Source of the DNA: Torreya grandis
Taxonomy: Eukaryota > Streptophyta > Pinopsida > Cupressales > Taxaceae
Length of the DNA stretch: 64,000 nt
Assembly (NCBI GenBank): GCA_037957365.1
Contig: JARHVA010000593.1
Location: 1,206,501 to 1,270,500 of the forward strand
Direction of reading: 5' to 3'
A model generated the notes under the pieces. It did no database searches. It saw nothing but the letters and a program-made list of their open reading frames with translations, and was not told the origin of the DNA. Of this stretch, positions 46,473 to 59,480 are shown piece after piece (the stretch's first letter is position 1; each line of letters begins with the position of its first letter). The position numbers and the translations under genes are program-made.

Positions 46473-49039
46473 TGTTGGCCAATTTGGACCACATACCAAA
46501 GTTTCTACCTAAATTATTAAGCTAAACAAAGTTCTAGATGGAATTATTGGTCCAAAGATCTCATATTGATTACAAAGCTTTTAAAACACTTTACGTAAGC
46601 TTAAAGTGCAATTTTATTGATCTTTGAAGAAGTAAGTCTTAAAACATTTATATATTTGTAAAGGAAGAAAACCCAATAGGTTCTCATGGTAATCATGACA
46701 TTAATGGACATAAATCAAGTCTCAAAAGTCTCAAAAACTCATTTTGAGCCTTGAAAGTTCTTACACAAGCATAAAAGAGCCATATCATCATCATCATGTC
46801 ATGTAGAAACAAATAGATCAATCTAGTTACACATTTAGTAGATTCACTTGGGGAGATTTTTAGGCTGAAATATTACATGGACATGAATCTGTTCACACCT
46901 AGATCATGCTCTACAAATTTGGTGTCTTGATGAGATTTTTATCTCAAGATATAAGCCTTTAAAGTTGAACTTATAAAGTGAAACGGGTATGATAACGTCA
47001 AGTTTAAGCCTCATAAAATAACCATTTGGATTCAAAGGTTACAAGGATTAATGGGAGATAACAAGTATCCAAATATTATGAGCTAAGATCAAATCTAATG
47101 GAGAGAAGTGATCTAACAGATGTTAGTGTGTCTCAAAGATCCAATGATATATGTTTGAATGTGCATCAAAGATCAACAGTGAGCATCAAGTCAAAAAGTC
47201 AACATAAATATGTTGATGACAAGTGTCAAGATCTCAAGTACATGAATAGAGATCTAATAATGTGCATTGAATAAAAATTTTAGTGGGTCCAATTAGATTG
47301 ATGATGCATATGCAATCGTACATAGTAGATCAATGATGAGCAATGGGTCAAAAAATCAGCAAATCTTGAAGACAAATGAGAAGATACCAAGTGTCTCAAC
47401 CATATTAAACTAGTAGAAGATAAATGGATCATGTTCATTCATACAAAATAAAATATATGGTGCATATGTTCAAGATGTCAAAGAACTGATAGCAAGATCC
47501 TATGGGATGAATGAAGAGTTGATATTTGGCACAATATGAGGATCCCAAATAAAGATAGATGATTGATATCAAAATTTGAAAGCTATGGGACTTCAATGGA
47601 GATAAAATACAACCTAAGGTCAAATAAATGGATACCATGAAGGTAGACATGTTGGACAAAGGATCTCACCACCTTCAGTAGGTAAAACATATAAATGGAA
47701 GATCAAACATGATTTGGATAACCAAGAGTAGATCTTATAGAGTTGTCTAACACCATTAAATCCATGTAAATCTTTTTTAGAGCTTTTATATGTAGGTTTT
47801 ACATCTCATTCAAGTTCAAGAAATCCTAGCCTACGGATCTCCATTTGCAATCATGACTATATGAAAACTAATGGGGTGATTGATTTTAATCCATAATAGA
47901 TATATATTCAAGATTTATAAGTAATGATATAATGATTATTTCACAAGGAATGTCATAAAGAATACTAATGAGCCAGCTCAAATAATTATCTAGTAACATG
48001 AAGAACTTCAAGCATGATTGAGGAAGATAGTGAAGGGCATTAATGTAGAGGAACTCAAGAAGGATTCATATGGTGGTGGAGTTTCTCCTTGTAATTGGTC
48101 TTGATCTTTATATTCTCCATCATGTCAAAGAAATATACAGTGGCATTAATGTAAAGGAGCTTGAGAAGGATTCATGTGGTGATGGGGATTACTCCCTGTA
48201 GTTGGTCTTGATCTTCACATTTTCAATCATGGCAAAGAGAGATATAGTGACATTAATGTAATAAAAGGATCAAGAAGGATTACAGTGGTGGTTGTTTTAA
48301 GTGGAATTGGGATCATTAATTCCCCTTTTACCACCGACTTCTCTCTCTCTCTTACCTTATTTCTTCATTAAATACTAGCTTTGATCCCTTGATTTGTATC
48401 CCTCAGTTGGGTATAGCAAACCTCTACTAAAATCACTTTTTAAACTCTTTGAATCAATATAAGACAATTTTAGATTATATTTTAATACTTATCATGCTTT
48501 ATTGAAGTTTGATTTACAAAATGTATATTATCTATTCATCATCTCTAGATCTTTCATGCACCTTGCTTTAAGAATGTTAGTTTCTTGTAGGTTGTGTGAA
48601 GTGTTAACTACTGAGGTTTCTCTTGAAGTTTCATAGGTCAATAGTGTCTTACATAGACCTATCTATTTTTGTCCTTCAATTTTTAGGTCATGTTTAGAAC
48701 TCTCTCATATAATTTGATCAATCCTTGTCTCTAGTGGATTCATTAGTAGTCATGAAAGTGTCCAAGTTGAGAGTAGATCATTGAATATTTGGTGTATCAC
48801 CACACTTAAAGTAGGTTTTAATTCATGTATTTTCTCCCATTTTCATCCCAATATATTAAGTTTTAAGAAGAGAGATTTAAAGTGTCATATCTGAGGAGGC
48901 ATCCTCATTAAAAAACCTAGAGGTCTGACCCGACATTAGGTGACCCATAACCTAGGGTCATTCACATGTAGGACTAGGTTTGGGTAGAGGACTTGAACAA
49001 TCATTTGATCATATAGGGTATAACATAGAACCTCCAACA
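46473..49039 (+). repeat. 3' LTR of Tat-type element
   Basis: It runs TGTTGGCCAATTTGG to CCTCCAACA (2567 bp), with inverted ends TGTTGG/CCAACA. From 47010 on it matches the left LTR. The 107-bp tandem repeats recur at 48038, 48144 and 48251. ACTAC follows directly and would be half of any target duplication; the left half cannot be checked because the left LTR start is not recognisable. Confidence 0.85.
48038..48290 (+). repeat. 107-bp tandem repeat in Tat 3' LTR
   Basis: CATTAATGTAGAGGAACTC-type unit starts at 48038, 48144 and 48251 (106 and 107 bp). The same repeat number and phase as in the left LTR shows the duplication predates insertion. Confidence 0.88.
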
Positions 49040-50283
49040 ACTACTAAGCATGAAATTCATTTCATAAGGATGTAATCCTATTAATTAAAATATGATTTTG
49101 GAAAATAAATGAAATTTTCAATAAAGAGACAGATAGGGAGAGCATACAATTTTAGAAACCTAAAATAATGATTTTGTCTAAATGCAACAATCTATAGCAT
49201 GTGAATGAGTGAGGAAATGTCATTTGAGTCAATAAAATTAAGTTATTTGAGCATGAAAGAATATACCAAGTAATGCAATGATTTATAACCAAGCAATCTA
49301 TGCAATGAAAGACATTTTCAAAGGGAAATGTGTTTTTAGTTTAGGAGAATGCATAAACTTCAAAAATTACTCCAAAACATGTCCAAAATGAGTTAAATTA
49401 ACATGTAAATGATAAACCATAGCATATATACTATACTAAAATAATGGAATTTCACTTTGTATAACAAAGTGACCTTAAATCAAGCTCATAAATACTGTGC
49501 AGATGTTCTACCAACTAAGAAACCAATTCTGAGACAACAATGGAGGAAGACAGAGTTGCAGTGTACCAACCAATGTCCAAATAGCTAAGAAGAGGTGAAG
49601 TGATAAGTTTCAAGGATGTAAGAGCCCAATTTAGGTACAAAAATTAGGTACAATGACACTTTTAGAAGCTAGAAGTAAGCCACAATGAAGCAAAAATAGC
49701 TAGTATCAACAATGGAGTCTCCAAGTGAATGTGAAATAGTATATGGGATCCTCTATCACCAAGTAAGCTCAATATCACAAAGAATGAATTAGGAGAGATT
49801 TAATTAGGTGTGAGATCTAGGAGAATGAATAAGAATCAAATATTAGGAGAAAAATGGATGAAATGAAATGATATTAAGCACCCCTAATCTACCAAAGACC
49901 AAAACTAGTCATTTCTAGCCATTGGAGGCCCCAAAATATTAATTATGGCTGGGTTGTGGCCTAGGATATGGATTAAGGGGTAATATGTAGCTTAGGCCAT
50001 AAATTCCCACCATAAATTGTGGCCTAAGTTAAATGCCTATCTCTGGTGGTCAATGAGGTCCTATAAGGGCTATGAGAGGCATCTAAGAGGTCCATCAATG
50101 GGTAAAAAGGACAAGGAGGTGCAAAGGATGTATATGCGAGGTGAGAGGGCATATATGTAAATAGGAAATATCTCAAATAGGATTTCTCGGGTCATTAATC
50201 TACACGTGAGTTGAGATATAATAATAGCAAGGCATAGGGTCATGAGAAGTACAATTACAATCACCATGGTAAAATAATCATTG
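49040..50283. other. No recognisable gene; left flank of second Tat pol
   Basis: AT-rich sequence, possibly eroded LTR or gag of the following element. A GGCC-rich patch lies at 49925-50040. Nothing can be assigned. Minus-strand frames 50070-50267 and 50316-50504 are shadows. Confidence 0.35.
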
Positions 50284-51535
50284 ATCTTGAATTAGATGTG
50301 GAATATTATGTACCTTCACCTATGATACCTAGTGATGAATCCATGATTGAGTTGATTCATGCCTATGAACCTCAACTTCCTTGATAACATCATAAACTTT
50401 GGAATTTCAAATGAAAGACTCCTCATTTTAATAACTTCATTACTATCATCAATCCCAAAACCAATCATGTTTCTTCTCTTCCCACTGTGCCATATTATTT
50501 TCAAGATGGAAATGTTATTCTTATTGAATAAATCATGAGAATAGAATACGGCACACCCTCATGGCCTTGACATATAAAATATTATAGAGAACCCATGATA
50601 ACTGAACATGATAAATTTAGTCTATTATTTGATAAATATAGTGAGACTTTTGCTTGGTCATATGAGGACATGCCATTTATCAACCCTAGTATAATTGTGC
50701 ACAACATAATCATATACCCAAAGGCAAAACCCATTCAAAAAAAATAATGGAAATGTTTACTCAAAGTTTCCACCGTGTGCCATAAATAAATTATCAAAAT
50801 ATTAGATGCCAAGTTTATTAATGTGGACTATTTTGAATGGGTATCAAACATTGTTCCAATTCATAAAAAAAATCATCACGGTTATTTTCATATGCATTGA
50901 CTTCCACAATCGCTTGTCCCAAAGATAATTTTCCATTACCTTTAATAGATGCCATCATAGATTCCACTATTGGATATAAACTTTTATCACTCATGGATAT
51001 TTTTTCATGCTACAATCAAATTCACATAGCCCATAAAGACCAACATAAGACAACATTCACTAGGGAATGGGGCACCTATTGCTATGTTAAAATGCCTTTT
51101 AGCCTTAAAAATGTTGGAGCTACCCATCAATGAGATATGACCCACATTTTTCATGATGTTATATATAATATTTTAGAAACTTATGTGGATGACCTCATTT
51201 TAAAATTGAAAAGTTGCACAACCCATCTCTCTAATCTAGCCATCATATTTGATCTATTAATCAAGTAAAAATTTAGACTCAACACTTGTAAGTTTGTCTT
51301 TGGCATTAAATTTAGTAAATTTATAGGTTTTTTAGTCTCTCTTTGAGGTATTTATTTGTATCCCACCAAAATCAATGTTATCGTCAACATGCTCATTCCT
51401 CACTCCATTCCATATATTTGCACTTACCTAGGTAAGCTTGGGGCAATCTGATGATTCGTCCCTAAAATGGCTTATCACATATACTTTGTTAATTCCCTTC
51501 TTAAATAAGGTAATGCTATAGAATGGACTGATCCA
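50284..51535 (+). pseudogene. Tat-type reverse transcriptase with intact YVDD (broken elsewhere)
   Basis: The leader contains ETFAWSYEDMPFINPSIIVH (50640-50700). The polymerase reads NVDYFEWVSNIVPIHKK, then in an open frame 50897-51130 CPKDNFPLPLIDAIIDSTIG, YKLLSLMDIFSCYNQIHIA, HKTTFTREWGTYCYVKMPF and SLKNVGATHQ, followed by LETYVDDLIL (catalytic YVDD at 51182-51193). After that, FDLLIK, TLVSLSLALNLVNL and an eroded thumb. Stops and frame changes are frequent, so it is inactive despite the intact box. Confidence 0.85.
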
Positions 51536-51900
51536 TCAAAAGGCATTTGATAACATGAAATAATCATTTTTCCCTCTTCAACCCTTCAGCCACCTTCTAA
51601 TGATCATCTTTTGATTTTGTACACCTCTTCCACTCCTATATCAGTTGAGGTAATGCTTGCCCAAAAAAGATGATACCAAAAAAGAATATTCTATTTACTA
51701 TATTATTCAAGGCCTAATTGATTACAAAAAACATGATACTAAATTTGAATGTGATTACATCATTATCTATTTTGCAGATGAAAAGCTTCATCACTACATG
51801 CTCTATCAAATAACCTATGTTATTGTCTGTTTTGACCCACTTCATCACTTTTTATCTATATAATTTATACATGGAGATAAAACTTTCAAGTGGATGGTTC
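51536..51900 (+). pseudogene. Tat-type RNase H (broken)
   Basis: After a damaged LYTSSTPIS-type start, the open frame 51657-51860 reads KKEYSIYYIIQGLIDYKKHD, TKFECDYIIIYFADEKLHHY, MLYQITYVIVCFDPLHHFLS. This is the reverse-transcriptase-linked RNase H (consensus AIYYISQ-L-DYE-RY--IE), with the Glu retained in FEC. It ends at a stop in 51861-51863. Confidence 0.78.
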
Positions 51901-52204
51901 TCTTAATGGAATTTTACCTTTACATCATAATATAAAAATATATCAAAGGGAAAGTCATTGTTGACTAACTTGTAGAAACACCCATACTTGCTAAAAATCA
52001 CCTTCAAGATAGTCTCTTCGATGATAATATTCTCTATATTAAAGGTCTCAATCAAGTTATCTCTCTTAAAGATTATTTCCATGATTTTAATGTTGATTTA
52101 GAGGTAAGTAATCAAGAAGATACCTATTCCATTCTTGATACTACTAAATCTAAATTAGTTGTCGAAGAGCTTCCTAAAGTCACCATTGATTTGCATGAAG
52201 ACAC

Positions 52205-52702
52205 CTGGACCCTACACTTTGATGGCACCAAATGTCTCCAATGAGTTGGGATAGGTTGTATTCTAACTAATTCTCATGGTAAAATAATCCCTTTAACATT
52301 TTGGCTAAACTTTGATGTTACTAATAACATGATAAAATATGAAGCATTAATCTTAGGTAGGAAAGCAACGTTTGACTTAGATATCTCATATCTACATGCT
52401 TTGGGTGACTCCCAACTTATTTTCCACCAAGTTAATAGTGAATACCAATGTAAAAGTGAAAATATTATCACTTATCTTGAAATAGATACAACCCTCACCA
52501 AAGAGTTTGCCTCTTTTACTAATGAGCCCATTCTAAGGGATCAAAACTCTATCGCTGACTCTTTTGCTTCTTTGAAATCCTTATTTCATCTACATCAAGT
52601 ACTTAATGACTCCCAATTTCATATTCAAATAATAAAGTCCTTATCTTCTATTCAATCACAAGATTCACTCATTTTTCACATTGAGGATGCCACTATCAGA
52701 TA
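52205..52702 (+). pseudogene. Plant-type extra RNase H downstream of polymerase
   Basis: It reads WTLHFDGTKCLQ-stop-VGIGCILTNSHGKIIP and then, in the open frame 52329-52700, IKYEALILGRKATFDLDISY, LHALGDSQLIFHQVNSEYQC, SENIITYLEIDTTLT, and RDQNSIADSFASLKS. The four acidic positions (FDG, YEA, GDS, IAD) are all retained. One stop lies after FDGTKCLQ. It is the counterpart of the domain at 42699-43243 but in the usual place between RNase H and integrase. Confidence 0.82.
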
Positions 52703-52849
52703 GAGCCCATCGTATAAAAACATCATCCAAATTTTTGAACATACAACCTATACTCCAGACATGAATTCTCATGAAAACACTAGAATTTGAAAATAATATT
52801 TTAAATATGTCTTTTGATACAATACCCTTTATTATCATAACATAGAAGG

Positions 52850-53952
52850 TTCCCATCTATACTATGTAATACAATAAGAGGTACCTCCTCTTCTTGAAAA
52901 ATCACATGGGGGAATTTGTGGTGGTCACTAAAGTGTAAATGCTACAACAAGAAAATGCCTATGTATGGGATAATTTTGGCCTACTTTAGAAAAATATGCT
53001 ATCAATTTTGATAAAAAAATGTAGTCCTTGCCAATTCCATAATGATCTAATCCATTCACCACTAGCTGAGCTCCAAACTATGGAATCTCCTTGGCCATTT
53101 TACATGTGGAGATTATATCTCATCATCAAATTACCTTGGTCACAAGATAGTCATGTTTTTATCATCACTACTACTGAATATTTTATGAAATGGGTATAAG
53201 TCATGCCTCTTGTCAATGTCATAGGAACCACTATTTCTAAATTTATCTTTAACCAAATTATTTTTCATTTTGTATTTCCCTATACTATCATTTTTTATAA
53301 TGGTGGCAATTTCAAGAACAAGGATGTGAAGTAGTTATGCCATAAATTTAAAATATACCACAAATTTTCCACACCTTACCATACATAATGCAATGTAAAA
53401 GCTAAGGGCATTGATAAAATTCTCAATAAAATCTTCCAAAAGACCATCTAAGAAACCCACACTGATTATCATCTTCATTTATATCCCACACTTTGGGCCC
53501 ATCATACTAGCATATGCACTGCTACTAGGGCAATACCATTCTTACTAGTCTATGGTTCTAAGTATGTATTACCATTATGAGTTGAGCTTCCCTCCTTACG
53601 TATATCTCTTCATGATATCATTATCAATGAATAATTATGTGAAGCTCACCTTCATGCTTTCAATCTTCTCGATGAACACCATCTAGTTATTCTTCAATAT
53701 AACTACTAATACAAGGTTTGTATTGCCAAGAAAAATAATAAAAAGGTTAAAGTATGTACATTCAATGTTGGTAATTTAGTCCTTAAGTTAGACTATACCC
53801 ATGACAAAGAAGGAAAATATGCCCAAAAATGGTGGGGCCCTTATTTAGTGAAAGACATTCTTGGTCCTAACACCTATCACCTCCAAACTAATGAAGGCCA
53901 TGTTTTCAAAGAACCCACTAATGCACAATTCTTGAAGAAATATTTTGCTTAG
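52850..53952 (+). pseudogene. Tat-type integrase (broken)
   Basis: The zinc-binding region has GGICGGH, FWPTLEKYAINF and CSPCQFHNDLIHSPLAELQT. The core has SPWPFYMWRLYLI (family PWPF--WGLDLIG), FIITTTEYFMKWV, IISKFIFNQIIFHFVFPYTI, NGGNFKNKDVK and FSTPYHT. The C-terminus holds VCTFNVGNLVLKLDYTHDKE, KYAQKWWGPYLVKDILGPNT, YHLQTNEGHVFKEPTNAQFL and KKYF before TAG. Stops and missing catalytic residues (for example SD replaced in the core) show loss of function. Confidence 0.82.
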
Positions 53953-54067
53953 CTATTTCCCTTATTGTCATATTTATATATGTTGTCTTACTAACACTTC
54001 TTGTAGGATTTGTATATGGATCTCACCCTCTGTAATAGTTTCTCTTTACAAAAACCTTAGTTCCTTC

Positions 54068-54365
54068 CCTTGGTCCTTTGGTTTCTTTTATCTCATGAGT
54101 TGCATTGTAATACCATGGATAGGACCTAGTTTTACTCATGAATTCCTTTCACTTTCTTTTCTTTTTCCTAACAAATTTGTTATTTTTAAATTATTTTTTC
54201 ACCCTCTTGTGTTTTTATTTTATGAGTTGTAGTGTAAGACCATGGATAGGACCAAGCCTTCCTCACAAATGCCATTTTTGCCTTCTTGACACCCACTTGG
54301 GTTTCTCTTTTATGAGTTGCAGTGAAATACCATGGATAAGACCAGGATATCCTCATAAAATTACC
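54068..54365 (+). repeat. Three degenerate repeats around ATGAGTTGCAGTG-ACCATGGATAGGACC
   Basis: Downstream of the second Tat pol, the phrase TTTTATGAGTTGCAGTGAAA with ACCATGGATAGGACCA occurs near 54083, 54221 and 54314 (spacing about 138 and 93). It may be the 3' untranslated part of that element. Two open frames (53945-54232 and 54138-54377) run through the repeats and are not recognised. Confidence 0.65.
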
Positions 54366-56479
54366 ATTTTATTTTAAAACCTTTACTAAACCAAGTGTTC
54401 CTTTTCTAGAATATTAAGAAATGGTTACAATTTTGTGATCCCATATTCTCAGCTTTAGCTTTTGTTTCTTTTATGGATAAAAAATTCAAAACAAACTATG
54501 TTAGCATGTTTCCCTCCACTTGCATATATTCTTGTGATAAGGAATCATACTTACCTACCATTGTATCCCTTTTCACTTTGGCACATTTTTTGCAATTTTA
54601 AGTAATTCAAATTGTCCCATGATCATTCTCCTTAATTTCCTTTCCTTTCATTCCACTTTAAATAACACAAGGTTGAATTCAAGATAACACTTTTATTTCA
54701 AATGAATTAACAAGACTGTTAAACACCATTCTCTCTAAGTTATCTTTCTTAGAAATGAAGTCCAAAGTTTTTAAATGATAGTCATTTTTATCACCCATAA
54801 AAAACCATCAAAATTTAAAATACAAATCATTTAAAATAAAAGGTAACGATCAAAAGGAAACATACAAATTCAAAATTAAAAATCACATTAAAAGATGTGA
54901 TTCATATCACATCTCCTATCTCCAATCAAAGCTCAAACTCCATATCTGGGCTCATGATAGAGCCAAGATCCATTAGGGTGTAGTAGGTCAGTAGATTGGG
55001 ATAGGATAATTTAAAATAATCTATAGTGCTACCTACTTTTTCATGCAAGTACCCAATATTTGTAGTAGACTGATGACTCTATAAGGGGTTATAAATAATG
55101 GGGAACATGTTGTGAGAAGGTAGGTCCATTTTACTTTTCATAACATAGCCTTTATGATTCATACTTCATTTGATGACCCAATATTTGTGTGGTTAGGAAA
55201 AGTTCTTCAGAGTCCTTAATGTCAACATTCCTCTTGTTTTGACAAACCTAATTTTAGTGTCTTGACTTCGATAAATTTTTTCTCTACTTTGATTTTTATT
55301 TAATTTCTCTTACCACCCATTTCACTTCCCTTCTTGATAGGCAAGTTTATATCTAAATCTGTTTCCCCACTTTTATATTCCATCTTCTTCACATATTAAA
55401 AACATGCTAATGCTGCTTTGTTCTCAGTTTTATCTATCTTTAGAAAATAATAGGATGCTTGAGTGAGAGATTATCTTATTTATACCATTTCTTAAAATTT
55501 CTATAATTACTTTGGTTTATAAAAAAAAATTGTTTTCACTCCTTATTTCCAGATAATTGCATAGGTTTTTTTTAAAAAAAAAGTTATCATTTCCATTTTT
55601 TCAGACAAAGGGGTCCATTTTTATGTTTTTTATTGTATTTTTTTAGATAATTATGTTAGTTCTCAATTTTACACCTCATACACTTGGTCTTGCACACTTG
55701 AAGGAAAATGGACAGCAATGATGGAAAACTCGCTAGTATGTCATTGTAATTAGGGAAGGGTTTATCATCAAGATCAGATTGAATATAGAAAATGACTAAG
55801 AGGCACCCACAAAGGGTATGGTTATCTCCCTACTAATTTTATCTTTGACTGAACCAAGGTGAGAGGACCTATGGGGTAGCTTACTCACATGGAGATCTGT
55901 AATTCAATCTTCATGGTGATTTTTGGCGTAAGGGATAAATATGAATAGAGCATAACCAATTTTTCACACTTCACCTCTGAAGGGTTGTCACACGAAATGC
56001 ACAACTTCTATATGCTATACATAAGCTACTAAAGATAATTGAAATTATGATTGCAATCTTCATTTTAAAGGATATTCAACAACAAAGGGACTAAATAAAG
56101 ATTGCAATGCTAGGATTTAAGGCACAAGCTATAAACATATTTCAAATATGAAAGATCTTATGCATTTTCAAGGCAAGTAACACTTATAGTATGCAATAGA
56201 GTATGTTATTTATAGGGTAGGTTAGGGTAGGACAAGTTTATAGTTAATTATAAGATGGAGGGTGGTGTGTTGATGGATTCCAAACAATAGTGTGTCTGGC
56301 AGAATTTCATGACAATTATTTCTTAACAAAGATGCAAAAAAATTCAAATTCAAGGTAAGGGTAAACATTAAATGATCCCTAAAATCCTAGAACATACACT
56401 GAAACTATAATCTCAAATACTTTCTCTTGCTAAATTTGTAAACCTAGGGTGCCCTTAAAAAGTGTTCAACAACACATTT
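54366..56479. other. No recognisable gene
   Basis: AT-rich, T/A homopolymer-rich sequence (for example 55525-55590). It may include the outer part of a minus-strand LTR whose left end I could not place. TGTTAA at 54717 would match the inverted end of the right border at 59713 but is unsupported. Confidence 0.35.
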
Positions 56480-56917
56480 CCAAAGATAACTATAGAAAGG
56501 GACTTATAACCTAATTGCATGCTCATAATGACAACAAGTAATGAACACAAACCCCAATATCTAATCAAAAAAACTTTTAAAACATATTATTGAATTTCAT
56601 TAATAGGATACAATAAAGAACCACAAATATTTTCTAGTGACTTGAAAAGAAATATTACATACATCAACACTTCAAAATGCTATTATGAGTACAAGCATGG
56701 TGAGATTTTTATTTTGATAAGGGAAACATAAACATGCTCTCAAAGCTTGCTAATGGTTGTACATATTTAACCACCTTAACAAGGGAGATAAAAATCTACA
56801 CAATAATTGATCCCAAAAAAATTTATGCAGAACCTAGACTTAGGAAAAATAGACACCTAAAATAGTGACCTACAAAAACCAACAATCAACAATAACCTTA
56901 GAACATAGGATAAAATA

Positions 56918-56927
56918 CCTATTTATA
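56918..56927 (-). promoter_or_regulatory. TATA box in the putative minus-strand LTR
   Basis: The minus strand reads TATAAATAGG, a good plant core-promoter element, in the expected orientation for the third Tat element. Confidence 0.45.
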
Positions 56928-58559
56928 CTTTTTTAATTTGGAACTATGGGCCATAACTTTAAAATTTTCATAACAAGCTTTCAAGTCTGCCAAGATACTT
57001 CTAGTTGGAAATTATTCCATGTCATGCTTGAGATCTTCATCTACTTGTAAGAAAAGAATCATTTTTTTAACTACCTTTGCAAGGAATGATGGAAATTTAC
57101 AAAAAACCTTTGATATTTTGATTGAAGATGCCAATGAGTTCATGATCATATGCAATTACCTGGAGATAATCTTGAGTGCTTACTTGCACAGTTGGAGGGA
57201 GAAAATTGTTTGAAGATCGAAACAAATTTTATCTTCATGTGCAACTTATTTGGAAATGATTCTTGTTACTCAATTTAAAATCATGGAAATTTTTGGACAG
57301 AAAATCTCTTCTTTATACACACTAAGGAAAGCCCACTATCTATAATGATGGATCAGGAGTTGATCCGATTGTGACATGAAATAAAAAATGATCCATGATT
57401 ATGATTGGAAATATTTGCTCTTTGGAATGGCAATTAGACATTCTTCCATGTTTTGAATCATTACCACATCCATGAAATAACTATCAATTTTAGACTTTAA
57501 ACCAAAAATTACCACATACCAACATTTGGCATGCCACATCATATCCAACTGGGCATTTTTGGGGCCCAAGAGTGACTAAATAGATTGGTTGGCTCTAATA
57601 TAGACACTTATTCATGTAATTTGACCCCTTCGAAAAGTATTCAACTCACATCATTAGATCCATAAATCTTTCATGAAATGCTTGATTTATAATTTTTGAC
57701 ATGTCATAAATCTTGTGTGAAATGATTTATTTCTAATTTATGACACACAACTATGCCACTTATCATTTATACATCTTATCTTATGATCCTTGACCTTTCA
57801 ACCTTGGCTATGCACCATTATATCTAGCTAGGGTAAGCAAATTTGCTTTGTTAGATCAAGATCTAAGGGGTGAAGCATTATTAGATACTATCTTTCACTT
57901 GACCCTGAGGATATGCCACTTGACAACCCCATGGGCTTCTTGTTTACATTGTAGATATTCATTACTACTTTCAATCCCTTCACACCACATGGACATATCT
58001 TGATTGATAGCAGGTCCCATTGAACTATCAACTAATAGCTTGCACCATCAGATCTTTGGAACATGATCAAACTTTAAATCATGCCCTACAAACTCAACAC
58101 TTGTCCTGTTTATGCTTGTCTTTGGTTTTGTTTACTGTTCAAATTTGATCATGAACTTTTGGATCATCCTGCTCTATACAAATACGTACCATTGGATTTG
58201 CCTCCATTTAAAAATAAGACACTACTTCATGGGGTATAAAATTGATACTCTCACAACCATCCTGAAACATTTGAATCCCAAAAGCTACTTCACAGGGTCT
58301 AAAATTGATGCTTGCATGATCATTTTAGAACATTTAAATTCCAATGGATAGTCCCTATAACTTGAAGTTGTTTCCTACATACCTATCAAAGGACATCCAC
58401 AAGATCATCATACCTATAATTTGGAAGTATTTCTTTAGGGACTTTGTTTTATGGCAGTTTTGTCTGAGTCTTTGTCTTTGGCATTCCTATTTACTTTGGC
58501 ACTTCTACTTTGGGATTTTCTTTGGCACAATTATCTTAAGCATTATATCAAGATAATTA

Positions 58560-59480
58560 TTTTAAAAAAAAGGTTTGATACAATTTCCCTGAAGGATTTG
58601 ACTTAACACTTTTCCCAAAAGAATTAAGTCTTCTACCTTTAATCTTCATTGAGACCATTAGTTTGGACATTTTGTCTGAAATAATTTCCTCATAAAAAAT
58701 TGAGATTTGCAATTTTATTGAAGGAATTAGACCTCTGCACTTTTGCCAAAATAATTGAGACCTAACTCCTTATGTCTTTATTAGGAATATTATTTTGGAC
58801 ATGTCTGAAATAATTTCCATGTAGAAATTAAACTTGGTACTTTTCCTGAAGACATTTAATTCTTTTAGAGTTTTTGCTCAAGTAAAATGTATGAAGGAAA
58901 TAAAACTTCTAATTTGTAAAAACTTTGTTAAAAGTACCCTTCAAGATTTTAAATATATCTTTCGTAGGTTTTTTCAAGGGCACCTACCCTAAAAATTTGG
59001 CTTCTTGGAGTGGTCCCTTAGATCCTTTTAAAGTGCCCTTTAGACTATTGAAAGCATCCTTCACACTTCAAAATTACCCTTTAGACTTTTTGTAGGTGCC
59101 CTTCAGGAATTTTCCAAGGGCAAAATACCTGAAGGAAATGTTCCTTTAGAAATTTTACAAAGGCAAAATGACATTTCTGCAAGTGTCCTTCAAGAATCTT
59201 TCAAGGGTAAAATATTTGAGGGAAATGACCTTTCAAAAAAAATTTAGAGGCAAAATGACCCTTTGAGATTTTTTTGCAAGAAAAATACCCAAAGGGAAAG
59301 TACCCTTTAGACTTTTTGTCATGGACAAAAAGTCTGAAACAAATAAGAATTTGTACCTTTTTTGAAACAAAGGATTTATTTCAGGCTTTTTGTGTGGGAA
59401 AAATGCCTAAAGGGTAAGTTCCCTTTATACTTTTTGTCATGGAAAAAATTCCAAAATAAATGACACTTTAGATTTTTTTT
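58560..59480. repeat. Degenerate short-period repeats, partly inverted
   Basis: Recurring words include TGCCCTTYAGGAATTTT, CAAGGGCAAAATACCTGAAG, GGAAATGACCTTT and GACATTTTGTCTGAAATAAT. Spacing is irregular (roughly 30-65 bp in the right half). Some words occur in both orientations, creating hairpins, the clearest at 59309-59335. Confidence 0.6.
59309..59335. other. Perfect 12-bp hairpin with 3-base loop
   Basis: AGACTTTTTGTC (59309-59320), loop ATG, then GACAAAAAGTCT (59324-59335). The arms are exact inverse complements. It probably arose from the inverted short repeats around it. Confidence 0.9.

Larger units (their letters stand above)
38093..49039 (+). mobile_element. Dead Tat-type Ty3/gypsy element, nearly complete
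   Basis: The order on the plus strand is left LTR (recognisable from 38093 to 40043), gag, protease, extra RNase H, reverse transcriptase, RNase H, integrase (stop at 46199), and right LTR (46473-49039). Placement in the Tat group rests on the second, plant-type RNase H and on the integrase C-terminus ending in a PFNGRYLKFYY-type motif. All coding parts carry stops, frameshifts or lost catalytic residues. Total length is about 11 kb. Confidence 0.88.
50284..53952 (+). mobile_element. Second Tat-type Ty3/gypsy pol, LTRs not recognised
   Basis: A plus-strand pol with reverse transcriptase, RNase H, plant-type RNase H and integrase in the common Tat order, ending at TAG near 53950. No gag or protease is visible upstream, and no LTR pair was found. 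It is a different subfamily from the elements at 38-49 kb and 60-64 kb: it keeps YVDD, and its extra RNase H lies downstream of the polymerase. Confidence 0.85.
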
